Below, piece by piece: positions 52,270 to 63,774 of a stretch of 64,000 bases of DNA (position 1 is its first letter; every line of letters starts with the position of its first letter). The DNA is taken from NCBI RefSeq assembly GCF_000417875.1, contig NW_006920880.1, positions 647,884 to 711,883 of the forward strand, in the 5' to 3' direction. Position numbers and translations under genes: made by a program. Source of the DNA: Pseudozyma flocculosa PF-1 (Eukaryota; Basidiomycota; Ustilaginomycetes; Ustilaginales; Ustilaginaceae). Below the pieces are notes generated by a model. The model made no database searches and was not told the origin of the DNA. It was given only the letters and a program-made list of their open reading frames with translations.

Positions 52270-53600
52270 AATTCTGTTCCGCTGAGGGATGAAGTTGTTG
52301 GGGGAGGGCCGTGTCGAGCTGGTCGAGGGTGAGACAGATGCACTGGATGCCATCCTCCTTGGTCCTCACTGCCCAGATGTATGAGCTCCTCCCAGCTGAT
52401 GGTATGGTGCTGCACTGGTCAAGGTGGACAACAAGAGTCCTCTGGCCTGCTCAAAGTCAAGAAATCAGCTGAAGCTGCACTGCACTGGCCATCAACATTA
52501 GGGAAGCATGAGGTAGGCTGTATCATAGCAGCTAGGGATGTCTTGGTGTTGCAGGTGACATTCAGGCACAGTTGAGCTCTGTCAGCAAGACACAGCATGC
52601 TTGCTGCTGCAGGCCAGGAGCCAAGCAGGTGCTGGAAGCTGCCAGCTGACTTATACATGAGGACAACAGTCACTGAACCAGTCCCCTGGTGCAAGCCTGA
52701 GGCGTAGGAGAGGTAGAGCAACATTGAGGCGGTTGATGAGGTTGCGGATGTAAGTCAAGTCCTCCGGCTTGACTTGCGACACCTCCAGATATCTCTGTTG
52801 GTTGGTAGGCTCCACGACACCGCCATCACCAAGGACAAAGCCGACAAGGCGTGCCCAGTTGATACGGTTCTGCTCCTCTTCAAGGAACTTGATGGGCATG
52901 AACCCACGGCACTTGGGCCAGGTGTAGGGTTGATTGGTGTTGTGTGTGTTGACTCTGACCCTATGGATCAAGTGGGTGACTCCGACACCGTGAGTCTCTG
53001 GTGGAGGGCCTGAGTGGTGCTCCAGTTGGTGGGCAGCGACATCTGACAGCAAGTAGAGCCGGTAGGCTGAAAAGATGCAAATGGCTGACAGGTCAGTGAG
53101 ATGTCTTGGTCAAATGTGATGATGGAGGCTTGGCACTCATTATTTCAGGCTGTGATCCTGTTGAGGGGCAAGCACTGCTGCTTGGTGGCAGTCATAGTTG
53201 TGTCTTGAACCCGGGGTAGGCTGTTGTTGGTTGGCTCACAGGCCTTCAAACAACACAGCCTGGCTGTTTGACATCTGCTACCATGAACACCTCTCCCTGA
53301 GTCATGCATGCTGTCTCATGATCAGATGCATCAGCCCCCTTGACCTTAGTTGCCTGCTTTGCCTTGAACATGAAGATGTGCCAAGGCAGATCAGCTGATG
53401 AAATTCCTCAAGCATGACCAGTGAAGCAGAGAAGGGCAGGCATTGGTCTGCTTCAGCATGATGTAGAGTTCTCAAAGACTCTGCAGATCAACAAGAACAG
53501 CCGGCTTGTGCTTCTGCAATGCCCATCAAGGCATCATCAGCAGGCCAATTTTTTGATAGGGCTGCTGCAGCCACTCTGCAGGTCGAACGAGCTCGCCCTT
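52270..53600. repeat. Degraded repeat, second copy (inverted relative to the first)
   Basis: The stretch 52688-53224 is an almost perfect reverse complement of 45780-46315. Weaker matches extend to about 53450, where ORF1-like sequence starts on the plus strand (GIGLLQHDVEF). CpG is very rare (one in 53101-53400). To the left, 52270-52690 is not the ORF2 tail seen in the first copy but holds another piece with a similar motif (EDGIQCICLTLDQLDTALPQ on the minus strand), so the copy is rearranged. It ends next to the tRNA-Trp gene on the left and about 170 bases before the OMP decarboxylase ATG on the right. Confidence 0.7.
52651..53052 (-). pseudogene. Truncated LAGLIDADG-like ORF2, second copy
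   Basis: The first 119 residues are identical to ORF2 of the other copy, including ARLVGFVLGDGGVV and YLEVSQVKPEDL. The sequence then changes abruptly after LRLRL to an unrelated 14-residue end. Motif 2 is missing. It is probably non-functional. Confidence 0.5.
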
Positions 53601-53771
53601 CCAGCCTCCACCCGCGGGGGTGCCTGACTCGGCACGCTTGATTTTTCCTTGCCTTGCTTGCTCGGCGACGGGGCAGGCAGCCTTTACGCCACCACCATCC
53701 TCGATCCCCCTCCCCTCCCTCGGCGCTTGGACCCGCGGACGACCGCCGACGACCGCGCACGCCTTTTGGAC

Positions 53772-54825
53772 ATGTCGAGCATCACGCAACAGACGTACGC
53801 CTCTCGTGCGGCGAGGCAGCCGAACGCTGCTGCGCGGCAGCTGCTCGAGTGCATCGAGCGCAAGCAGTCGAACCTGTGCGTCAGCGTCGATGTGACCAAC
53901 AAGCGCGACCTGCTCGACGTGTGCGACGCCGTCGGTCCGGACGTGTGCCTGATCAAGGTGGGTGAGGATGGTCGGCGGGTGTAGGCGTGGAGCCGGCACT
54001 GACGGCGGCGGCCGCCCCTCTTGCCCCTCGCTCTGTGCAGACCCACATCGACATTGTCTCGGACTTTGACATGGACCTCGTCGAACAGCTGACGGCGCTG
54101 AGCAAGAAGCACGACTTTCTCATCTTCGAGGACCGCAAGTTTGCCGACATCGGTAGGTCGCTCGCCTGCCGATCGAGCCGCTCCCGTTGGCCACGTGCTG
54201 ACCTGCCCGCGTCCTTTCAATCGGCCGGCCCCCACTTGTCTCGCCGCCAGGCAACACGGTGTCGCTGCAGTACTCGTCGGGCGTGCACCGGATCGCGTCG
54301 TGGTCGCACATCACCAACGCGCACCTGGTGCCCGGGCCGGGCATCATCACGGGCCTGGCGTCTGTGGGCCAGCCGCTGGGGCGCGGCTGCCTGCTGCTGG
54401 CCGAGATGAGCAGCGCCGGCGCGCTGACCAAGGGCTCGTACACACAGGCGTGCGTCGAGGCGGCCAAGAACGACACGACGGGCTTCGTGTGCGGCTTCAT
54501 CGCCATGTCGCGCGTCGACGAGGCCGACGGCCAGCCCAACACGGCCAAGGACCTCGTCATCCTCACGCCGGGCGTCGGCCTCGACGTCAAGGGCGACGCC
54601 ATGGGCCAGCAGTACCGCACGCCCGACCAGGTCATCCGCGAGAGCGGCTGCGACGTCATCATCGTCGGCCGCGGCGTCTACGGCTCGCTCATGACGCCCG
54701 AGGGCAAGCAGGACAAGCAGGCGGCCATCGCAAAGGTCCGCGAGCAGGGCCGGCGGTACAAGCAGGCCGGCTGGAACGCCTACCTCGCCCGCCTGCCCGG
54801 TTCTTTGTCGTCTTCGAGTGCGTAG
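53772..54825 (+). CDS. URA3: Orotidine 5'-phosphate decarboxylase
   Basis: Three exons (53772-53957, 54041-54152, 54251-54825) give 290 residues. The DxKxxD catalytic array is Asp93, Lys95 and Asp98 in [11 protein letters not shown]. Substrate-binding regions include [34 protein letters not shown] and the closing loop VGRGVYG. The enzyme makes UMP from OMP, the last step of de novo pyrimidine synthesis, in the cytosol. The gene starts only about 170 bases from the degraded repeat, so its promoter may overlap the repeat's edge. The Ser-rich C-terminus (PGSLSSSSA) is a little longer than in yeast. Confidence 0.96.
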
Positions 54826-55008
54826 GCGGCGGTCCCCCGCGTGCTCCAACCGCCCCACCTGCCCCATTGTATAGCTCTTGCCCTCTGGTCCCGACTCGAA
54901 CGTAGAATCGGTGCGAGGACAAAGCGCATGGCTGTGACTGGACGTTGCGCTGATGCGTGGCCCGCCTCCTGTCCTTTTCATGACTCCGCAGGCACGGTGC
55001 GCGAGGCG

Positions 55009-56752
55009 ATGGCAGGCAAGAGAAAGGACGTCGAGGGCCAGCGCGATGCGCCACGTCGCTCCGTGCGCCGCAAGCTGTTTGCGCCCGAGCCGCCGGCCAC
55101 CGTCGATGGCCCGTCCCAGGGTGACCTCAGCCAGGATCAAGCCTTGGCCGCCCAGCTGGCAGCCGAGGACGGCGCGCGCTACTCGTTGCGCCGACGCACC
55201 ACCCTCGACGCGGGCCCGAGTCGCAGGGCGGCCACCCGTTCCACGGCGGCGGCGGTCGAGGCTGCATCGCCTGCATCGTCCGACTCTGGGTCAGAGGACG
55301 ACTACGTCGACCCCGCCGCCACCACGGCGCCCCTCTCCTCGCCGCGCTGCAAGTCGCGCAGCCCGACAAAGTCCGCCCCGCCGTCCAAGGGCACCGCCTC
55401 ACCGTCCAAGGGCAAGTCCAGGGCCGCCTCGACCGCCTCGACCGCATCGCCGTCCAAGGGCAAGGCCAAGGCGACCCCGACCGCCTCGCCCTTTGACATC
55501 TCTCCGCGCAAAAAGGCGAAACCGATCAAGATCGACCTGTCGGACTCGGAAGCGCATCCTGCTCCGCCGCGCTGGCAGGAGACGTACGCGCTGCTGGCCA
55601 AACAGCGCAGCCGCATCGTCGCGCCCGTCGACACGATGGGGTGCGAGGAGAACGGCAGAGAGGACCGCCGCGCCGATACGTGGCGCGAGCGGGAGAGCGA
55701 CGAGGACGAAGCCAAGCGGAAGCGGCTCGCGACCCTCGTCAGCCTCATGCTCAGCAGTCAGACCAAGGACCCCGTCAGTGAGTGTAGTGTCCCTTGTGCG
55801 GCCGTGTCGCCTTGACATGTGTGGCGCTGACCTTGCTCGCCCACGCCGGCTGCTCGCAGCCGCCGAGGCCGTGTACAACCTGCAACGCACGCTGCCGGGC
55901 GGGCTGACGCTGTCGTCGCTGCTGGCCGCGTCCGACGAGACCATCTCCGGGTGCATCGCCAAGGTGGGCTTCTGGCGGCGCAAGACGGGCTACCTCAAGT
56001 CGGCCGCGCGCATCCTCACAGACGACTTTGGCGGCGACGTCCCGACCGACATCGACCAGCTCCTCACCCTTCCCGGCGTCGGGCCCAAGATGGCCTTTCT
56101 CGCCCTCAGCTCCATGGGCATCCAGATCGGCATCGGCGTCGACACGCACGTGCATCGCCTCACCAACCGGCTCGGATGGCACAAGACTTCGACGCCCGAG
56201 CAGACCAGGCTGAACCTGCAGAGCTGGCTGCCAAAGGAGGTGCGTGTGTGCTGGGGGCCCTGCCTGGCGGGCCCGGCTCGATCCGTGCTCGTCGATGCTG
56301 ACCCTACCTTGACCCTGCCTCGACAGCTGCACCCCAAGATCAACAAGCTCCTCGTCGGCTTCGGGCAGGTGATCTGCGTCCCCGTCGGACCGCGGTGCGA
56401 CCTGTGCAATGTCGGCAAGGCCGGCCTGTGTCCCTCGTACCGACCCGTCGACGCCAAGTCGGCCCTCAAGCGCGTCAAGGTCGACCTCCTCGCATCCGAC
56501 GATGAGTCAACACAGCGCGGCGAAGGCGACGACAACTGGGCCCTGCCCGCATCGCTGGCAGTCAAGGGCGAGGACGTCGAGACCGAGGCCGAGGCCAAAG
56601 TCAAGGTCGAGCTCGAACCGAACGGCGCAGACGTCTTCCACGGCATCGGGACCGCGGCAGCCGCGGCAGCGCTCAAGACGGAGCCCGAGCAGCCGCAGCC
56701 GGACGAGGTCAAGCTGGAACAGGACGAGGTCGAGAGGGCTCTGGAATGGTGA
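55009..56752 (+). CDS. NTH1: Endonuclease III homologue (Nth1/Ntg)
   Basis: Three exons (55009-55777, 55860-56239, 56327-56752) give 524 residues. A basic, Ser/Pro/Lys-rich N-terminus of about 200 residues, with several SPSKGK motifs, precedes the helix-hairpin-helix glycosylase: LMLSSQTKDPVT, LLTLPGVGPKMAFLAL with catalytic Lys at about 333, and VDTHVHRLTNRL with Asp at about 351. The iron-sulfur cluster loop is ICVPVGPRCDLCNVGKAGLC. Its spacing, C-x6-C-x2-C-x7-C, is two longer in the last interval than the bacterial enzyme. The acidic C-terminal tail of about 100 residues is unusual. The enzyme removes oxidised pyrimidines and cleaves abasic sites in base-excision repair. Start is uncertain: an in-frame ATG at 54928 would add 27 residues. 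Confidence 0.9.
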
Positions 56753-56862
56753 TGCTGCGGCCGTGATTGTGGTAAAAATACAGGATGCGGTCGGGACGGG
56801 GGAGCCTGCGCGGGCTCAGGTGGTACAAGTGACGGCGACGGGCCCGGATCGGACAGGACGGC

Positions 56863-58399
56863 TCAGTCCTGCTTTTCGGCGCCCTGGAAGTGCTTCCACG
56901 CCTTGAGGTCGACGTCACGGAAGTCGGTGATGGACGGGTGGGCCAGCTGACGTAGCAGCTTGAGCACCGCCTGCAGCTCTGTATCGAATCTGGGCGCGTC
57001 TCTGAGGACGGCGGGGTGACGGGCGGGCGTAAAGGTGCGTCAGCGGCCGTCCGCTCTCGGCGCTTCGGGTGCGCGCGCCGCCACTCACTTGTATGCTCGG
57101 ACTGTGCGCGAGTGCCGGATCGCAGCGCAGAGGACGGACGACGGGGCGTGGTGAGCAAGCGACGGCGGACACTGTGCCGCAGCGGGCCTCCGCGCCGCGC
57201 GACTCACTCTTGCAAATGTTCTTCGGGTTGATGGCGCCGTTCCTCGACAGGTCGTCGACGTGGATGGTGTTGTGCGGGCCGTAGAGGTCGGGCCACCTCC
57301 TCCAGATGAGCTCGAGCGGCTTGACCTCGTGCTTCTTGCCGCCGGGCGCCGTGATGGAAAACATGGGGGTGCGGTCGAGGACAAACGAGATGTTGAACTG
57401 GTCGTGGCCGATCATGCCGAGCTCGATGAGCTTGACCTCGAGCCAACGCCACGACGTCTGGGACCACACGCAGATGTCGTAGTCGCGGTAGGCGGCGGCG
57501 AGAAAGTCGTGCAGGCCGGGTCGGGCCGCCACCGAGGCCGGGCTGGCCGGGTCGAGGAGGCGCTTGGTGTCGGCGATGGTGTAGTCGAGGTCGAGCACCA
57601 GGAGCCGCTTGCCCGCGCGCGGCTCGTTCATGACGGAAAAGTTCGAGAAGCGGGCAATGACCTTCTCCAGCTTGCGCAGGTTCTGTTCGGGGTCAAAGGT
57701 GGCGGCCTTCGTCAGCACTCGGGCCCCGCATTCGCCCATGCGCAGCGCACGTCGGCCCTCCTTACCTTCGGATCCTGGTCCGGCGGTACAGCCGTCTTGA
57801 CGGCCTCCTGCTGCTGGGCATAGTCGATGTCGCCAGCCAGGCGATCCTCGAGGTCCTGAACGACGATCAAGGCAGAGGAGGCACGCATTCAGTGGGCGCC
57901 AGGTCGCGTCGCTCGCCATGCGGCTTGGCAGCGGTCTCACCTCTGCAAACTTGATCGTGCCCGAGGGATCCTGGAAGCGGTCCGCTTCCGGGGTGCCGAG
58001 CAGCATAAACGACACCTGCACCTTGTCCGTCGCAGCAGGCCCGGCAGGCTCCTGCGGCTGGCCTGGCGCATTCTGCGGCCTCGGCTTGAGGGCCGACGGC
58101 GCGAACGGGATCGATCCGACGAGGGTGTCGTCCGACGGCGGCTTGCCTCGGGTGATGCCGAGCAGCTTCTGGCTGGCGGGCGGCACATCCGTGAGCGAGT
58201 AGAGGATGGCCTTGAGGTCCGCCACGCAGTCGTCCTCGCCCAGCCGCACCGACAGCATCGAGCCCGAGTACTTGACGGCAAACGAGACGTATGCAAGTGA
58301 GTCGTCCGGCTGCGACGACGAGGCGGCGCCAGCGGGCCCGGAACCGCCGCCCTCGATGACGGCCAGCGCCGGCTCGGGGGCCGGATCAGCCGTGTCCAT
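56863..58399 (-). CDS. Ubiquitin-like domain CTD phosphatase (UBLCP1-like)
   Basis: Five exons (58399-57941, 57855-57766, 57706-57208, 57101-57089, 57001-56863) sum to exactly 1200 bases, 399 residues. Residues about 35-115 form a ubiquitin-like domain (FAVKYSGSMLSVRLGEDD, DLKAILYSLTDVPPASQKLLG). The HAD phosphatase domain carries the DxDxT signature at 222-226 in LLVLDLDYT, then DICVWSQTSWRW and IHVDDLSRNGAINPKN. Human UBLCP1 dephosphorylates the proteasome regulatory particle in the nucleus and lowers its activity. The fourth exon is only 13 nt and encodes the centre of KIRAYKDAP, matching the conserved KIRPF region that follows NPxN in the family. The gene is divergent from kinesin-1. Confidence 0.88.
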
Positions 58400-59434
58400 G
58401 ATGGCGAGGTCGGAACGCAGTGCCAGAAAGCGGTGGTCGCTTGCTTGGACCCGATGTCGAGAGAGGGCAGCAGAGTTGCTCGGGAGTGGCGAGCAAAAGG
58501 TGAAGAGGAAAGAGGAGAGAGAGGGATGTCCAGCTCGCAGCAGCTAGGTAGGGGATGGCCTGCCCGCGGCGAGCCAGCCAGCGGAGAGAAATGAAGGTGG
58601 TGCGTGCGGCGCGGGCAGGGTTGTGTTGGTCTTTCTGTGCGCGCGCTCCAGCCGTGGCCAAGCCTGCCCCCTGCCTGGCCAGGCCAGCCAACCCACCGCG
58701 ATCCAAAAATCGGGCCGAGCGGCGGAAGCGAAACAGAGGCCGGCCAGCGGGCCAAGGAGGGGGCGGGCCTCTGGCCTGAAACACGCACAGATGTCGCACC
58801 AGGCAGGCAGGCAGGGCGGCCAGGAGGCAGGCCAGGCCAGGCCAGGCCAGGCCAGCTGGGCTGGGCAGAGGCCAGGGAGAGCAACACCTGCCTGCCTGCC
58901 TGCGTGCCTTGGCCAATCTGGCCTGCCGCGCTGCTCGCCGTGCCGCCAGCGACCTCTCTGCGACCACCATCGACCGCGATCAACGACCGCCACGCCTCGT
59001 CCCCTGGCCTCACTCGCTCACCCTCTCTCTCTTGCCGTCCTTGCACCGCCACCGCCGCCGCCCCTCTCGGTATCGGCGCCTCCTGTCCGGCCGCCAACGC
59101 GCGCTGCTTCACCTTCTTTCTTTCCCTCCCGCTCTTTGGCCGACCCTCTTTTCGCAGCGCATCGGCCCGCCTCCGCAACGACCCTCCTTGATTCCGCCTT
59201 GCTCCCCTGTTGCGGCATAGACCGCGCCCTGCTCGCTCGCCGCTAGAACAGGCCGGGCATCACCTCTCGGTTTCCGCTTCTCGCCGCTCGACCTCGTCCG
59301 GGCCGGATCGACCGCAGCGGAAAGGCCTACGCTGCCGCTCGCCAGCGCGACCTCCGACTGACTGAACCTTTGTGGCGACCCCAACCCGTCCGTCTCTGCC
59401 GCCGTCACCGTCACCGCCGCCGCCGTCGCCCACC
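58400..59434. promoter_or_regulatory. 1-kb divergent promoter region (UBLCP1 / kinesin-1)
   Basis: No gene is supported. It contains GGCAGGCAGGCAGG and GGCCA tandem runs at about 58801-58858, CCTGCCTGCCTGC near 58888, and a long C-rich leader before the kinesin ATG. Confidence 0.45.
58801..58858. repeat. GGCA and GGCCA short tandem repeats
   Basis: AGGCAGGCAGGCAGG is followed, after a short spacer, by five or so GGCCA units, in the divergent promoter. Confidence 0.65.
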
Positions 59435-62400
59435 ATGTCGAGCAACATCAAGGTCGTCTCTCGCTTCCGCCCGCCGAACGCGCTCGAGCTGCGCGAGGGT
59501 GGCGACATCGTCGTCGACTTTTCCGACGATGGCACCCTGGTCAAGATGACCAAGGGCGCCGGCACGTCGGGCCCCGAGGCCAACGGCTTCGTCTTCGACC
59601 GCGTCTTTCCCATGGGCACGCAGCAGCGCGACGTCTTCGAGTTCGGCATCAAGGAGACGGTCGACGACGTCCTCAACGGCTACAACGGCACCATCTTCGC
59701 CTACGGCCAGACCGGCTCCGGCAAGACGTTCACCATGATGGGATCCGACATCGACAACGACGAGCTCAAGGGCATCATCCCGCGCATCACTGAGCAGATT
59801 TTCGAAAACATCATGGCCAGCCCGCCCCACCTCGAGTACCTGGTCAAGGTGTCGTATATGGAAATCTACATGGAAAAGATCCGCGACCTGCTGGCGCCGC
59901 AGAACGACAACCTGCAGGTGCACGAGGAGAAGAACAAGGGCGTCTACGTAAAGGGCCTCTCGGACTACTACGTCGGCGGGCAGGCCGACGTCTACGAGAT
60001 CATGCGCCAGGGTGGCTCGGCCCGCGTCGTCTCGTCGACCAACATGAACGCCGAGTCGTCGCGGTCACACTCCATCTTCCTCATCTCGATCCAGCAGCGC
60101 AACACCGAGACTGGCAGCCAGAAGACGGGCAACCTCTACCTCGTCGACCTCGCCGGTTCCGAAAAGGTCGGCAAGACAGGCGCCAGCGGCCAGACGCTCG
60201 AGGAGGCCAAGAAGATTAACAAGAGCCTGAGCGCGCTCGGCATGGTCATCAACTCGCTGACCGACGGCAAGGTGGGTGGCTGCCCGGCCGTCGTTCCACG
60301 GACGCGCGTGTGGCCATGACCCGACTGACCCCTTTGCCTCCATTCCTCGCCTCTCCGGTGGCTCCTGTCCGACCTTTGCAGTCCTCGCACATCCCCTACC
60401 GGGACTCGAAGCTGACGCGCATCCTGCAGGAGTCGCTCGGCGGCAACTCGCGGACGACGCTCATCATCAACTGCTCGCCGTGCATCTTCAACGCCGAGGA
60501 GACGCTGTCGACGCTGCGGTTCGGCGTGCGCGCCAAGTCGATCAAGAACAAGGCGCGTGTCAATGCCGAGCTGTCGCCGGCCGAGCTCAAGGCGCTGCTC
60601 AAGAAGGCCAAGGCCGACGCCGACCGCTCGCAGCAGTACATTGCCAACCTCGAGGCCGAGCTCAAAGTGTGGCGCAGCGGCGGCAAGGTGCCCGAGCCCG
60701 AATGGGCCGACGCCAGCAAGGTCATCGTGGGCGAGGGGGCCTCGTTGGCGCCGGCGGCGTCGCAGGTCGCGCAGAACGGCGCCTCGAGGCCGATGACGCC
60801 GGCGGTCGAGGGCCTGCGCGAGATCTCGTCGAGGCCCGACACGCCTTCGGCCGTGACGCTGGACAAGGACGAGCGCGACGAGTTCCTGCGCCGCGAAAAC
60901 GAGCTCAACGACCAGATCGCCGAAAAGGAGGTGCTGCTGCAGGACGTGCAGAAGCAGCACCGCGAGGCGTCGCTCGAGCTCGCCGCGTGCAAGGAGTCCG
61001 AGGCCGCGCTGTCGGCGGAGAACAAGTCGCTCACCTCGAAGCTGACCGAGACCGAGCTCCAGCTCGGCAAGGTCAACTTCCAGCTCAAGGAGGTCACGAT
61101 CACCATCGACTCGCTCAAGGAGTCGAACCACGACCTGTCCCAGGAGATCGAGGAGCTCAAGAAGTCGACGAGCGAGGGCAAGGGCGGCGCCGCCAAGGAC
61201 CCCTCGCAGGAGGGCAAGGAGCGCAAGAAGGCCGAAAAGATGGCCAAGATGATGGCCGACTTCAACGCCGGCATCGTCTCGGAAAAGGAGGAGCAGATCC
61301 GCGAGACGCTCAGCAAGCTCGAAAACGCCGGCAGCCTCGGCGGCGCCGGCGCCGGTGGCGAGGGGGCCGTTGGCCTGTCTGCCGACGACCTCTCGACGCT
61401 GCGCGAGCAGCTCCTCGAGAGCCAGACGCTCGTCCGCGAGCAGCAGGGCCGCGTGCGCCGGGCGCAGGAGGAGAACGAGCTGCTGCTCAAGCGGCGCGAC
61501 GAGGTCGAGATGCGCCTCGCCGCGCTCGAGGCCGAGTACGACGAGCTGCTGGAGAAGACGTTCAAGGACGAGGAATCGTCGCACGTCGACCACCACCACC
61601 TCGACGAGACGATCCAGGACGTCAAGGCAAAGCTCGAGGCGCAGTACGCGTCGAAGCGCGAGGCGCAGGCGAGCGAGATCGCCGACCTCAAGCTGCAGAT
61701 CGAGCTCAAGGGCAAGGAGACGGCCGAGCTGCTGGCGACCAACGACAACCTCAAGAGCACCAACGAGGAGCTCAAGCGCGCGTTTGCCGTCACCGCCGCC
61801 GGCGTCGAGGGGGGAAAGAACCTCGCCGAGTCGGCGCGCGAGATGGAGCGCGTCCGCAAGACGATGGCGACCCAGCTGGCCGAGTTCGACATCATGAAAA
61901 AGAGCCTGATGCGCGACCTGCAGAACCGGTGCGAGAAAGTCGTCGAGCTCGAGATCTCGCTCGACGAGAGCAAGGAGCAGTACAACAACGTCCTCCGCAG
62001 CAGCAACTCCAAGGCGCAGCAAAAGAAGATGGCGTTCCTCGAGCGCAACCTCGAGCAGCTCACCAACGTCCAGAAGCAGCTCGTCGAGCAAAATTCGAGC
62101 CTCAAGAAGGAGGTCGCCATCGCCGAGCGCAAGCTGTCGGCCAGGAACGAGCGGATCCAGGCACTCGAGCACCACCTCATGGAGAGCCAGGAGAAGCTGG
62201 CGCTCCAGAACCGCAAGTTCGACGAGCAGCTCCAGGCCGTCAAGGAGCGCCTCAACCAGGCGCGCGAGATGCGGCCCAACATGATGGCCGGCGGCGGCGG
62301 CGCGCTCAGCTTCGGCCGCATCGCCAAGCCCCTCCGCGGCGGCGGCCCCACCACGGGCCCGCAGCCCGGACCCGTGGCCGCCAGGCACCCGGGCATCGTC

Positions 62401-62481
62401 GGCGCCCACCAGGCCGACACCAACTCGCCAAAGGCGCGCAGCTCGTGGTTCTTTTCGTCCAAGTCCAAGATGGACTCGTAG
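59435..62481 (+). CDS. Kinesin-1 heavy chain
   Basis: Two exons (59435-60271, 60382-62481) give 978 residues. The motor domain comes first: P-loop GQTGSGKT at 91-98, switch [12 protein letters not shown], switch II VDLAGSE, and the family-specific [26 protein letters not shown] neck linker and neck coil follow near residue 330-370, then long heptad-rich coiled coil. The tail contains [10 protein letters not shown] with the autoinhibitory IAK tripeptide at about 926-928. Length and layout match fungal conventional kinesins (Neurospora Nkin, Ustilago Kin2), which carry vesicles, nuclei and dynein toward microtubule plus ends and need no light chains. The ATG at 59435 ([14 protein letters not shown]) is the family start. 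Confidence 0.95.
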
Positions 62482-62989
62482 CCAGCTCCCTCTGCCCGTC
62501 CGTCGACCGAGTCGATCCATGCATGCATGCCAGTTCTCACCCACATACCCGCGGCGGGAACAGGTCCCCGCCCCTCGTCCCCTTCAGCTTCCACCCGCTT
62601 CGCTTCCCCCGCCCCTCGCAGCCATCTCTCTGTGTCCGCCAAGATCGGAACCTGTACATCTTCTGCGGTCTGCCGCATCGATGCGAGCGGCGTCCGGGCA
62701 ATCACGTTAGACGATCGCATCGTGGCGAGCGGCACCTGTTCCGTTCGTGTGTTGGGTGGCTGTGCTGCAGAGAGGATTCCTTCTGCCAGATCGGGCGCGC
62801 TCGGAAGCGGACGCGTGCGGCCGGATCCGCTCGACTTGTGCCGAGGTGGAGAGGGTCCGCCCGCCGTCCGACGCTTTGACAATCTTGAATCTTCTGGCAC
62901 CTGCCCGGCCCTGCCTCTCGTCGCTTCCTTACCTCCGCTTGCCTGCCTTGCCCCTCGCTCGCCTTCCCACCCACGCATCTCTCGCCATC
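62482..62989. other. Intergenic region between kinesin-1 and AIM41
   Basis: About 500 bases with the kinesin 3' end and a C/T-rich leader of AIM41. Nothing else was recognised. Confidence 0.4.
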
Positions 62990-63774
62990 ATGCTCGCTCA
63001 TCGTTTTGGCTTCCGTGCGGCTCGGCAAGCTGCCGTCGTGCCCGCTCTAGGTGCCAGCAGGTCGTTTGGAGGTGAGTGGCATTGCCTCGGTCTGCTGCGC
63101 CGGTGCATGGGTTGATGCCTTACCTGACATCGTCGCCGGTCCTGCCCTTGTCGATACAGCCTCGGCCTGTAGGCGGGACGCTACCGGTGCGCCAAAGAAT
63201 GACGGCGATGCTGCGCTGCTGGCGAGCATCAAGGCTGGGCTCAAGGACGCCATGCGATCCAAGGACAGCGTCACATCCACCGTCCTGCGGGTGAGCACCC
63301 TCTCTTCGTTCCTTCGTTCGCTTCCCTCGCATGTCACCCGATCGCTCGCTGACGGCTTCACCTTCCGAGCTCCTCCGCTCCGCCGCCTCGCAGTCTGTGC
63401 TGTCCGACCACCAGTACACGACCCTCTCGACGTCGCCCACCTCGCTCTCGTCCATCCTCCAAAAGGGAATCTCGAAGCGCACCGAGGCAGCGACCCAATT
63501 CCGATCCGCCAGCCGCGCCGACCTGGCAGAGCAGGAGGAGCGCGAGGCCGAGATCCTCGCCAAGTTCCTGCCCCAGCAGCTCTCGCTCGACGAGGTCGAG
63601 GCCGCCGTCCGCACCGCCCTCGACAAGCTCAAGCACGAGGGCAAAGTCGACCTTGCCAACGCCAAAAAGGCCCTGGGCTCCCTCATCAAGGAGACAAACG
63701 CCAGCGTCGACAAGAGCCGCACCAGCGGAAAGGTCGTCAGCGAGGTCTGCTCAAAGGTCCTCGCCTCGTTGTAG
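62990..63774 (+). CDS. AIM41: AIM41/YqeY-family mitochondrial protein
   Basis: Three exons (62990-63071, 63160-63290, 63394-63774) give 197 residues. The N-terminus MLAHRFGFRAARQAAVVPAL is Arg/Ala-rich without acids, a likely mitochondrial presequence. The mature part is the GatB/YqeY domain: IKAGLKDAMRSKDSVTSTVLRSVLSD, EEREAEILAKFLPQQLS and a C-terminal GKVVSEVCSKVL. The domain resembles the tRNA-binding tail of GatB amidotransferase subunits, so a link to mitochondrial aminoacyl-tRNA amidation is possible. Yeast Aim41 is mitochondrial, and its exact function is not established. Length is normal for fungal members. Confidence 0.85.

Noticed and set aside
59018..59414. Extra coding exons upstream of kinesin-1
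   Set aside because: Several frames are open but all are compositionally C-rich leader sequence, and [14 protein letters not shown] is the normal kinesin-1 start.
60136..62978. Two 800-residue-class minus-strand frames opposite kinesin-1
   Set aside because: They mirror the Glu/Lys/Leu codons of the coiled coil and have no recognisable domain.
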